Position numbers and translations under genes: made by a program. From Frondihabitans sp. PAMC 28766 (GTDB lineage: Bacteria > Actinomycetota > Actinomycetes > Actinomycetales > Microbacteriaceae), in the NCBI RefSeq assembly GCF_001577365.1, contig NZ_CP014513.1:2914001-2978000 (forward strand): a stretch of 64,000 nt of DNA, written 5' to 3'. Shown piece by piece: positions 55,773 through 64,000 of the stretch (position 1 is the stretch's first letter; each line of letters opens with the position of its first letter). The notes under the pieces are model-generated. The model worked only from the letters and a program-made list of their open reading frames with translations. It made no database searches and had not been told where the DNA came from.

Positions 55773-56504
55773 TCACCAGCGGCCCAGCCTGACACTCAGC
55801 ACGGCGATCGCCGCGGGCCCGGCAGTGGAGGTGCGCAGCACCGAGTCGCCGAGGCGCACCGCGTGCGCACCCGCGCCGGCGAACTGCTCGAGCTCGTGCG
55901 GAGTGAGGCCGCCCTCGGGGCCGACCACGATCACCACGTCGAAGTCGTCGCCGATCGCGACCTCGGCCAGCGACTCAGAGGCCGTGGGCTCGAGCACCAG
56001 CACCACGTCGGATCCTGCGCGCCTCACCAGACCGTCGGTCGAGGAGACGTCGCTCACGACGGGCTGCCACGGTCGGATCGACTGTTTTGTGGCCTCGCGC
56101 ACGACGGCGCGCCACCGAGCGAGGCCCTTGGCGACCTTCGGGCCCTCCCACCGCGAGATGCTGCGCCCGGCCGCCCACGGCACGACCTCGTCGACACCGA
56201 GCTCGGTCGCGGCCTGGACCGCGAGCTCGTCGCGGTCGCCCTTGGCCAGCGCCTGCGCCAGCACGAGTCGGCGCGAAGGCGCAGGATGCCACGTGACCGC
56301 TTCGGCGCGGATCACCAGCCGGTCGCCGCTCGCCTCCGTCACCGTGCCCTCGACGACGAGCCCCTGCCCGTTGCCCACCCGCAGACTCTCGCCGGGGCGG
56401 ACCCGGCTGACGGTCACCGCGTGCCGGGCCTCTGGCCCGGTCACGACGACATCGGCGCCGACCGACGTCGTGTGCAACTCTTCGACGAGGTAGAAGTGCG
56501 CCAC
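55773..56504 (-). CDS. rsmE: 16S rRNA (uracil-1498-N3) methyltransferase
   Basis: A 243-residue SPOUT methyltransferase for U1498 of 16S rRNA. The N-terminal PUA-like part begins HFYLVEELH; the knotted SAM-binding region shows VIVVGPEGGLTPHELEQF and VRLGDSVLRTSTAGPAA. The GTG start at 56504 lies two bases after the dnaJ stop, so it is coupled to dnaJ; the open frame upstream of it is a dnaJ shadow. Confidence 0.96.
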   Translation of the reverse strand: MAHFYLVEELHTTSVGADVVVTGPEARHAVTVSRVRPGESLRVGNGQGLVVEGTVTEASGDRLVIRAEAVTWHPAPSRRLVLAQALAKGDRDELAVQAATELGVDEVVPWAAGRSISRWEGPKVAKGLARWRAVVREATKQSIRPWQPVVSDVSSTDGLVRRAGSDVVLVLEPTASESLAEVAIGDDFDVVIVVGPEGGLTPHELEQFAGAGAHAVRLGDSVLRTSTAGPAAIAVLSVRLGRW

Positions 56505-56506
56505 GA

Positions 56507-57622
56507 TCAGAAGTTGAGGAACCGGTCGCGCAGCTTGCCGAAGAGCCCCTGCTGGAACTGCGAGAGCTGGGGCTTGTCGTTCTTGCGGCCCGACGCGAAC
56601 TTCTCGATCAGCTCGCGCTCTTTGTGGCTCAGCTTGACCGGCGTCACGACCTGCACGCCGATCTTGAGGTCGCCGCGACCCGAGCCGCGGAGGCGCGTGA
56701 CACCGCGGTCTTTGATCGTGATGACGTCGGCCGACTGGGTGCCCGGCTTCACCTCGACCTCGATGTCGCCGTCGAGCGCCTCGATGCGGGTCGAGGTGCC
56801 GAGGATCGCGTCGGCCATCTGCACCTCGAGGGTCGCGAGCAGGTCGTCGCCGTTGCGGCTGTAGACGTCGTGGTGCTTGACCTTGACCTCGAGGTAGAGG
56901 TCGCCGTTGGGGCCGCCGGCGGGGCCGACCTCGCCCTGGCCGGGCATCTGCAGGCGGATGCCGGTGTCGACGCCCGCGGGGATGTCGACGGGGATCGCGC
57001 GGCGCGCGCGGACGCGGCCCTGGCCTTGGCAGGTGGGGCACGGGTGTGGGATGACGGTGCCGTAGCCGCGGCAGGTGCCACAGGGGCTCGAGGTCATCAC
57101 GTTGCCGAGCAGCGAGCGCACCGTGCGCTGGATCTGGCCCGAGCCGTGGCAGATGTCGCAGGTCTGCGGGCTGGTGCCCGGGGCGCAGCACGAGCCGTTG
57201 CAGGTGTCGCAGAGGACGGCCGTGTCGACCTCGATGTCGCGCTGCACGCCGAAGACGATGTCGTCGAGCTCGACCTCGAGGCGCAAAAGGGCGTCCTGGC
57301 CACGTTCGCGTCGCGACCGGGGCCCCTGACGCTGCTGTTGGCCGCCGCCGAAGAACGCGTCGAAGATGTCGCCGAAGCCGGCTGCGCCGCCGCCCCCGCC
57401 CCCTCCGCCGAATCCTGGCATCGGGCCGCGGTCGTACTGCTGGCGCTGCTGCGGGTCGCTGAGTACGTCGTACGCGTGAGTGACCTCTTTGAAGCGCTCG
57501 GAAGCGCTCGGGCTCGGGTTCACGTCTGGGTGGAGCTCGCGCGCGAGCTTCCGGTACGCCTTCTTGATCTCCTCCGGTGTCGCGTTGCGGTCGACTCCGA
57601 GGACGTCGTAGTGATCTGCCAC
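56507..57622 (-). CDS. dnaJ: Chaperone DnaJ
   Basis: A 371-residue co-chaperone of DnaK. The J domain has HPD at 31-33, followed by a Gly/Phe-rich linker (66-100), four zinc-binding CxxCxGxG-type repeats (138-145, 155-162, 181-188, 195-202) and the C-terminal substrate domains. The first repeat reads CDTCNGSC with Cys145 in place of the final Gly. Downstream of hrcA in the same operon, so under HrcA/CIRCE control as DnaJ2-type genes of actinobacteria are. Confidence 0.97.
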   Translation of the reverse strand: MADHYDVLGVDRNATPEEIKKAYRKLARELHPDVNPSPSASERFKEVTHAYDVLSDPQQRQQYDRGPMPGFGGGGGGGGAAGFGDIFDAFFGGGQQQRQGPRSRRERGQDALLRLEVELDDIVFGVQRDIEVDTAVLCDTCNGSCCAPGTSPQTCDICHGSGQIQRTVRSLLGNVMTSSPCGTCRGYGTVIPHPCPTCQGQGRVRARRAIPVDIPAGVDTGIRLQMPGQGEVGPAGGPNGDLYLEVKVKHHDVYSRNGDDLLATLEVQMADAILGTSTRIEALDGDIEVEVKPGTQSADVITIKDRGVTRLRGSGRGDLKIGVQVVTPVKLSHKERELIEKFASGRKNDKPQLSQFQQGLFGKLRDRFLNF

Positions 57623-57713
57623 TTGTCTCCGTTTTGCTGCTTGATTTCGTGTCGTCTCGGATCCTGTCGTGTCGAAGGATCCAGGTCTGTGGGCGGGCTG
57701 TGCGCCCAGGGAA

Positions 57714-58733
57714 TCAGTGGTCGCCGAGAAGCCCGCTCAGGTAGCGGGCCACCGCGCGGACGGCCGCCATGTTGGTCGAGTAGTCCATGCGTGTCGGCCC
57801 CAGCACGCCGAGGCGGGCCATTTCGGCGCCTGCCGTGTAGCCGCTCGCGAGCACCGAGGTCTGGGCGAGGCCGAACGAGGCGTTCTCGCGGCCGATGCTG
57901 GCGACGACGTCGACCGCGTCGGAGCGCATCTCGCTGAAGAGGCGCAGCAGGGTGACCTGCTCTTCGATGGCCTCGAGCACGGGGAAGAGGTTGCCGCTGA
58001 AGTCGTCTTCGGTGAGCACCAGGTTGGCGGCGCCGGCCATGACCAGCTTCTCGGGGCGGCCCGCCGCGACCTCCTCGACCAGAGCGCGGGTCACCTGGCG
58101 GACGAGAGCCGCGCGGTCGGGATGGAACAGATCGGGCAGCGTCGTCAGCAGGGTCGCCGCTTCGGCTAATCGCTTGCCGCCGACGAGGGCGTTGACCTTG
58201 GCCCGCAGCTCGCCGAGGAAGGCCTCGTCGATGCCGGGGCGGACATCGAGCGTGCGCTGCTCGACGTGGCCGGCGTCGGTGATCAGCACTGTCATCACGC
58301 GCGTCTCGCTGAGGCGGACGAACTCGACGTGACGGACGGACGCGTGCGAGAACGTTGGGTATTGCACCAGGGCGACCTGGTTGGTCAACTGCGAGAGCAG
58401 CCGCACCGTGCGCGAGAGCACTTCGTCGAGGTCGGAGGAGTTGCCGAGGAAGGTCTCGATGGCCGTGCGCTGCGCTGCCGTCAGCGGGCGGAGGTCGGCG
58501 AGCTGGTTGACGAAGAGACGGTAGCCCTTGTCGGTCGGCACCCGGCCCGACGACGTGTGCGGGGCGGCGATCAGCTCTTCTTCTTCGAGGAGGGCCATGT
58601 CGTTGCGGATCGTGGCGGCGGAGACACCGAACTGGTGGCGGTCGACGATCGACTTCGAGCCGACCGGTTCGCGCGACTCGACGTAGTCGTGCACGATGAC
58701 GCGGAGAACTTCGAGACCCCGTTCGCTGACCAC
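57714..58733 (-). CDS. hrcA: Heat-inducible repressor HrcA
   Basis: A 339-residue repressor of heat-shock genes. The N-terminal winged helix shows [27 protein letters not shown] and [20 protein letters not shown]-terminal part carries [20 protein letters not shown]. The GTG at 58733 has AGGAGG five bases upstream and gives the usual start VSERG-like; longer frames are not supported. A CIRCE operator lies 13 bases before the start, so hrcA-dnaJ is autoregulated. Confidence 0.97.
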   Translation of the reverse strand: MVSERGLEVLRVIVHDYVESREPVGSKSIVDRHQFGVSAATIRNDMALLEEEELIAAPHTSSGRVPTDKGYRLFVNQLADLRPLTAAQRTAIETFLGNSSDLDEVLSRTVRLLSQLTNQVALVQYPTFSHASVRHVEFVRLSETRVMTVLITDAGHVEQRTLDVRPGIDEAFLGELRAKVNALVGGKRLAEAATLLTTLPDLFHPDRAALVRQVTRALVEEVAAGRPEKLVMAGAANLVLTEDDFSGNLFPVLEAIEEQVTLLRLFSEMRSDAVDVVASIGRENASFGLAQTSVLASGYTAGAEMARLGVLGPTRMDYSTNMAAVRAVARYLSGLLGDH

Positions 58734-58745
58734 CTGCACCTCCTG

Positions 58746-58772
58746 CTGGCACTCCATTAGCAAGACTGCCAA
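58746..58772. promoter_or_regulatory. CIRCE operator
   Basis: CTGGCACTC (58746-58754), nine spacer bases and GACTGCCAA (58764-58772) match TTAGCACTC-N9-GAGTGCTAA at 7 of 9 positions in each arm and fit the actinobacterial TTGGCACTC-type variant. It is 13 bases upstream of hrcA, the known HrcA binding position. Confidence 0.88.
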
Positions 58773-58831
58773 TGGTACTCCACGCCCGCTGTTCGACCGT
58801 GTCGCGACCTCGGCGCACCTAGGCTCATCGC

Positions 58832-59188
58832 ATGACCGGTGACTACAACCCGCAGCCACTCCGCCCTGATCAAGAGCGCCTCTGGGCCACGCTGACCCAC
58901 GTCGGCGGTATCTTCTTCGGCTTCCTCGCGCCTCTCGTCGGCTACTTCGTGCTGCGCGACCGCGGCCCGTTCATCAAAGAGCACACGCGCGTCGCCCTGA
59001 ACTTCCAGCTCACCATGCTGATCGGGCACTTCCTCGGTGTGGTGCTGCTGGCGGTGCCCTTCCTCGGTAACTTCGTCACGTTCGCCGTCTTCGTCATCAC
59101 GATCATCTTCTCGATCGTCGCCGCCCTTGCCGCCCGCCGTGGCCAGTACTACCGCTACCCGCTCTCGATCGAGTTCGTCAAGAACTGA
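58832..59188 (+). CDS. DUF4870-domain membrane protein
   Basis: A 118-residue protein with three hydrophobic segments (about 24-42, 60-78, 80-98). The pattern 'ATLTHVGGIFFGFLAPLVGYFVLRDRGPFIKEHTRVALNFQLT' is the signature of DUF4870 (Tic20-like small membrane proteins, unknown role). It is divergent from hrcA; the intergenic CIRCE may or may not affect it. Confidence 0.92.
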   Translation: MTGDYNPQPLRPDQERLWATLTHVGGIFFGFLAPLVGYFVLRDRGPFIKEHTRVALNFQLTMLIGHFLGVVLLAVPFLGNFVTFAVFVITIIFSIVAALAARRGQYYRYPLSIEFVKN

Positions 59189-59196
59189 TCCCCGTT

Positions 59197-59270
59197 CCGT
59201 TTTACCTATGGCTGAGCGTTTGCCGCACAGAAACTTCTGCGTGGCAGGGCCGCACCTATAGGTAGAACGG
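59197..59270. repeat. Palindromic element, copy 3 (74 bp)
   Basis: Arms CCGTTTTACCTATGG (59197-59211) and CCTATAGGTAGAACGG (59255-59270) with a centre containing TTTGCCGCACAGAAAC and GCAGGGCCGCA, same family as the copies at 43276 and 43357. Lies between convergent stops of DUF4870 and hemW. Confidence 0.85.
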
Positions 59271-59273
59271 CCC

Positions 59274-59349
59274 CCCGTTTTACCTATGGGTGAGCGATTG
59301 GCGCATAGAAGTTTTTGTGCGGCAGGGCCGCACCTATAGGTGAAACGGG
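59274..59349. repeat. Palindromic element, copy 4 (76 bp)
   Basis: Arms CCCGTTTTACCTATGGG (59274-59290) and CCTATAGGTGAAACGGG (59333-59349), centre with GATTGGCGCATAGAAG and GCAGGGCCGCA. In tandem and same orientation as copy 3; ends seven bases before the hemW stop. Confidence 0.85.
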
Positions 59350-59355
59350 ACGGGG

Positions 59356-60582
59356 TCAGTCGCCGAGGAGGCGACGCACCACGGCGTCGGCCAGGAGGCG
59401 CCCGCGCAGGGTGAGGCGCAGCGCCCCGGCCAGCGCCTGGCGCCCGTCGATCAGATCGTCGGCGATGAGGCCGGCCACAGCTGCCCGGCCGGTCGCGTCG
59501 AGCGACGCGACCGCGAGCTCGTCACGGACACGAACGGCCAGCAGGATCCGCTCGGTCTCGCGGGTCTCGGAGTCGAGCGTCTCGCGCCCGGCAGCAGGCG
59601 ATACGCCCTCCGCGATTCGCGCGGCATACGCCGCGGGGTGCTTCACGTTCCACCAGCGCACTCCGCCGACGTGACTGTGTGCGCCCGGGCCCACGCCCCA
59701 CCAGTCGTGCCCCTGCCAGTAAGCGAGGTTGTGTCGGCTCGCATGGGCGGAACCCCGGGCCCAGTTGCTGACCTCGTACCACTCGTAGCCGGCGGCGGTG
59801 AGGCGTGCATCTGCCAACTCGTACATGTCGGCCGCGGTGTCGTCGTCGGGCTGGGCCACCTCGCCGCGGCGAATCTGTCGGGCGAGCTTCGTGCCGTCTT
59901 CGACGATCAGCGAGTACGCCGACAGGTGGTCGGGCTGCTGCTCGAGGGCTTGGTCGAGCGAGCGCTCCCAGTCGTCGAGAGACTCCCCGGGCGTGCCGTA
60001 GATCAGGTCGAGGCTGACGTCGAGCCCGGCGTCACGGGCCCAGGCGACGACGAGCGGGATCCGCGCCGGGTCGTGGGTGCGCTCGAGCGTGGCGAGAACG
60101 TGAGGGACGGCCGACTGCATGCCGAAGCTGACCCGCGTGAATCCTGCCGCCTTCAACTCGCGGAGGTACGTCTCGTCCACGGAGTCGGGGTTGGCCTCGG
60201 TCGTGACCTCGGCGCCCGCCGTCAGGCCCCACGTGTCGCGGATAGCGTGGAACATGCTCGCGAGGTCGCTCGACGGGAGCATGGTGGGCGTGCCTCCGCC
60301 GAAGAACACGGTGGAGACTTCGCGCTCGGGGAGGGCGGCGGCGGCAAGGATACTGCCCGCCTGACCGACCTCGGCGATCGCCTGCGAGGCGTAGTCGCTG
60401 CGCTTCGCCCCGCGCAGCTCGTCGCTCGTGTAGGTGTTGAAGTCGCAGTAGCCGCAGCGGACGCGGCAGAACGGCACGTGCAGGTACACGCCGAAATTGC
60501 GCTGGTCCACGCCGTCGCGGACGCTGTCGGGCAGGAGGCCGTCCGCAGGCGCCGGGTCGGCGAGGGGCAGGGTGCTGGGCAC
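59356..60582 (-). CDS. hemW: HemW-like radical SAM protein
   Basis: A 408-residue radical SAM protein related to coproporphyrinogen oxidase, now thought to be a heme chaperone. The cluster motif is CRVRCGYC (Cys39, Cys43, Cys46) followed by DFNTY; FFGGGTPTML and TTEANPDSVDE are also conserved. The GTG start lies three bases after the stop of the DUF1990 gene. The lack of a Cys next to the motif (CxFCD... as in HemN) supports HemW. Confidence 0.93.
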   Translation of the reverse strand: MPSTLPLADPAPADGLLPDSVRDGVDQRNFGVYLHVPFCRVRCGYCDFNTYTSDELRGAKRSDYASQAIAEVGQAGSILAAAALPEREVSTVFFGGGTPTMLPSSDLASMFHAIRDTWGLTAGAEVTTEANPDSVDETYLRELKAAGFTRVSFGMQSAVPHVLATLERTHDPARIPLVVAWARDAGLDVSLDLIYGTPGESLDDWERSLDQALEQQPDHLSAYSLIVEDGTKLARQIRRGEVAQPDDDTAADMYELADARLTAAGYEWYEVSNWARGSAHASRHNLAYWQGHDWWGVGPGAHSHVGGVRWWNVKHPAAYAARIAEGVSPAAGRETLDSETRETERILLAVRVRDELAVASLDATGRAAVAGLIADDLIDGRQALAGALRLTLRGRLLADAVVRRLLGD

Positions 60583-60585
60583 GCC

Positions 60586-61236
60586 TTAGTCGCCCACCAG
60601 CACGCGGAGGTAGCGCTGCGTGTACTTGTTCTGCTGCACGCGCAGCAGGGGGGCGACGAGCTTCCACTTGAACGAGGCCGGCTTCGAGAACGCGCGGACC
60701 GTCAGCCACACCGAGCCGTCGTCGGTCTGGTCGATCACCCAACTCTCTTCGCCGCTCTCGGGGTGCCCCTCGAGGGTGCCGTAGGCGAAGCCCTTGCGCG
60801 TCGGCTCGTCGATCACGTAGACCACGCGCACGGGCGCCTCGACGTGGCGGCCGTAGGCCTTCATCTGCAGCGTCGCCGTCGTGCCGGCCGTGAGGAACGG
60901 CTCGCCCTCGGGCGAGAAATGCGATTCGCCGTCGGGGGCGGCGTAGTCGGCAGGATCCAGCGGGTTGCCCTCGTCGTCGAAGGTGACGGGCGTGTAGGCG
61001 CCCTCGTCGAGCGTCGGCACCTCGTCGACGCGCACGTCGATGCCGCTGCGCTCTTGCACCTTCCAGGTCATGATGGCCGACCAGGCCGCCTCGAAACGGG
61101 CGTCGCCGTGGCCGATGCGGGTGCGGTACTCGACGGGGCGGAAGCCCTGCGGCGGGTACTGCAGGAGGTCGGGGGCCTGCGTCGCTCCGACCTGCCCGTA
61201 GGTGGTCTGGGTATCAGTGTGGGTCTGTCGGCGCAT
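60586..61236 (-). CDS. DUF1990 protein
   Basis: A 216-residue soluble protein of the DUF1990 family (unknown function). Features: FRPVEYRTRIGHGDARFEAAWSAIMTWKVQERSGI and GTLEGHPESGEESWVIDQ near the end, together with VYVIDEPTRKGFAYG, are diagnostic. Placed with hemW in one transcript. Confidence 0.92.
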   Translation of the reverse strand: MRRQTHTDTQTTYGQVGATQAPDLLQYPPQGFRPVEYRTRIGHGDARFEAAWSAIMTWKVQERSGIDVRVDEVPTLDEGAYTPVTFDDEGNPLDPADYAAPDGESHFSPEGEPFLTAGTTATLQMKAYGRHVEAPVRVVYVIDEPTRKGFAYGTLEGHPESGEESWVIDQTDDGSVWLTVRAFSKPASFKWKLVAPLLRVQQNKYTQRYLRVLVGD

Positions 61237-61316
61237 CCGTCGATTCTAGCCGCGCCTCGTGCGCAGGTCGGCGGCGCGGTGCCGCGAGACTGGACGAGCC
61301 CCGGATGCTTAAACGC

Positions 61317-61372
61317 CGAGTGGGCGAGAACGCACCATCTCGGAGAGATGGACATGCATTCTCGCCCACTCG
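61317..61372. repeat. Long palindrome upstream of DUF1990 gene
   Basis: Fourteen-base outer arms (CGAGTGGGCGAGAA with TTCTCGCCCACTCG) and an inner CCATCTC-GGA-GAGATGG hairpin form an almost continuous stem. It lies 80 bp upstream of the DUF1990 start and 26 bp after the stop of a small membrane gene (61398), so a transcript end is likely. Resembles the palindrome at 19722. Confidence 0.65.
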
Positions 61373-61397
61373 ATGGAGGACGGAGGTGGTTGGAGTG

Positions 61398-61556
61398 CTA
61401 GACGCGGCTTCGGACGGCGCGGACGATCCAGCCGATGATGGCGATGACCACGATGATTAAGCCGATCCACAGCAGGAAGTGCAGTGCGGCGCCGATGAAG
61501 CTGATGCCGAACAGGATGATGCCGACGATGAGGACGATGATGAGAAGAGGAACCAT
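61398..61556 (-). CDS. Hydrophobic small membrane peptide
   Basis: A 52-residue protein read from ATG at 61556 to TAG at 61398-61400, starting MVPLLIIVLIVGIILFGISF and ending in a basic VRAVRSRV tail. Almost entirely Ile/Leu/Val/Gly: two membrane helices. Small proteins of this kind are common in Microbacteriaceae. A GGGAGC site lies upstream. Unknown role. Confidence 0.7.
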   Translation of the reverse strand: MVPLLIIVLIVGIILFGISFIGAALHFLLWIGLIIVVIAIIGWIVRAVRSRV

Positions 61557-61623
61557 GTGCTCAGCTTGCTCCCAGGCACGGCTCGCCGCTCGTTTTGTAC
61601 CCCGGCCTGTAAACCTAGCCGAG

Positions 61624-63477
<1,854 letters not shown>

Positions 63478-63526
63478 GAAGTCTTTCGGGGGTCGGCGGG
63501 CGGTTCTGGCAATTCTCCCATGCCCA

Positions 63527-64000
63527 CTACGCGGCAGGAACCGCCTGTGGAGAAGGCAGGGCGGAGATTCCGCGGGTCAGCGTCTCGGGAGACGCCGCGA
63601 GGCAGATCCTGATCCAGCCCTCGCCGGTGCGGCCGAAGGCGCTGCCCGGCGCGACGGCCACCCGCTTCTCGAGGAGGAAATCCTCGGCCCAGGAGGCGAC
63701 GTCGCCGTTCGCCGCGTGACTCACGTCGATCCAGAGATAGAAGGCACCCCGCGGGTCGAGGTAGTCGATCCCCCGTGCCTCGAGCAGCTCGCGTGCCAGC
63801 CGGAGGTTCGACGCGTAGTGCTCGCGCGCATCCGCCACCGGCTGGTTGTCGCCCGTGACCGCCGCGAGGGCCGCGAACTGGTCGGGCTCGGCGACGCAGC
63901 TGATCTGCGCCTCCTGCACCGTGCGCATCGTCTCGGCCATGCCCTTCGGCGTCACGAGGTAGCCGACGCGGACGCCCGTCATCGCGTAGGTCTTGCTCAG
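63527..64000 (-). CDS. Class I/II aminotransferase, C-terminal part
   Basis: The last 157 codons of a PLP-dependent aminotransferase; the gene continues past the window end. The PLP lysine is in [16 protein letters not shown], the first bases of the visible part, and the substrate carboxylate Arg in [20 protein letters not shown] is also typical. The substrate is unknown. It ends 49 bp upstream of lepA. Confidence 0.9.
   Translation of the reverse strand: MSKTYAMTGVRVGYLVTPKGMAETMRTVQEAQISCVAEPDQFAALAAVTGDNQPVADAREHYASNLRLARELLEARGIDYLDPRGAFYLWIDVSHAANGDVASWAEDFLLEKRVAVAPGSAFGRTGEGWIRICLAASPETLTRGISALPSPQAVPAA

Overview
The window reads as chromosome of a high-GC actinobacterium of the family Microbacteriaceae (Leifsonia/Frondihabitans/Clavibacter-like). 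Evidence: strongly G/C-biased third codon positions, frequent GTG starts, many ATGA/GTGA stop-start overlaps, and the housekeeping order lepA - hemW - hrcA - dnaJ - rsmE - HIT - phoH - ybeY - CBS/CorC - era - leuA - recO - uppS - glyS - dusB - dgt - dnaG. The genus is inference; no rRNA is present.

Region 1 (1 to about 6.18 kb) is accessory. Base composition is visibly less GC-rich, genes are short, unlinked and on both strands, and nearly all are hypothetical (a DUF4279 protein, a DUF4190 protein, small membrane proteins, a GNAT acetyltransferase). A Hin/resolvase-type serine recombinase appears to have lost part of its catalytic-domain core. It looks like the decayed edge of a genomic island abutting the 3' end of the next operon.

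Region 2 (6.19-19.56 kb, minus strand) is one tightly coupled operon: FHA protein - Ser/Thr kinase - 1,888-residue membrane-anchored beta-propeller/Ig-like/FN3 protein - MoxR AAA ATPase - DUF58 protein - transglutaminase-like membrane protein - short FHA protein. The transglutaminase-like gene carries a frameshift in a GGGG run and has lost two of its three catalytic residues. The arrangement suggests phosphorylation-controlled assembly of a surface structure; the function is unknown.

Region 3 (19.8-29.4 kb) is mixed: MFS and DMT transporters, a GT4 glycosyltransferase whose stop codon lies inside a tRNA-Met gene, peptide deformylase, a tRNA-Asn followed by two look-alike terminators around a 3 x 27 bp tandem repeat, a NarL-type two-component pair, a SHOCT protein, a hydroxyacid dehydrogenase and an orphan Opp-type ABC ATPase.

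Region 4 (29.4-45.4 kb) holds replication, tRNA and isoprenoid functions (dnaG, dgt, dusB, glyS, uppS, recO), a YbaK deacylase, a FrnE-like DsbA protein, an AbiEi/DUF559 protein, a divergent PLP enzyme/LysR pair, a lipoprotein, a TRIC-like channel and leuA. leuA is preceded by a leucine-rich leader peptide and hairpins, a probable attenuator.

Region 5 (45.4-64 kb) holds an envelope operon (era - histidine kinase - response regulator - membrane esterase - lysyl-phosphatidylglycerol synthase-like protein), the CorC/YbeY/PhoH/HIT/RsmE set, dnaJ-hrcA with a CIRCE operator, hemW, DUF1990, lepA and a partial aminotransferase. Several gene ends carry 55-76 bp palindromic elements, two of them as tandem pairs of one family.
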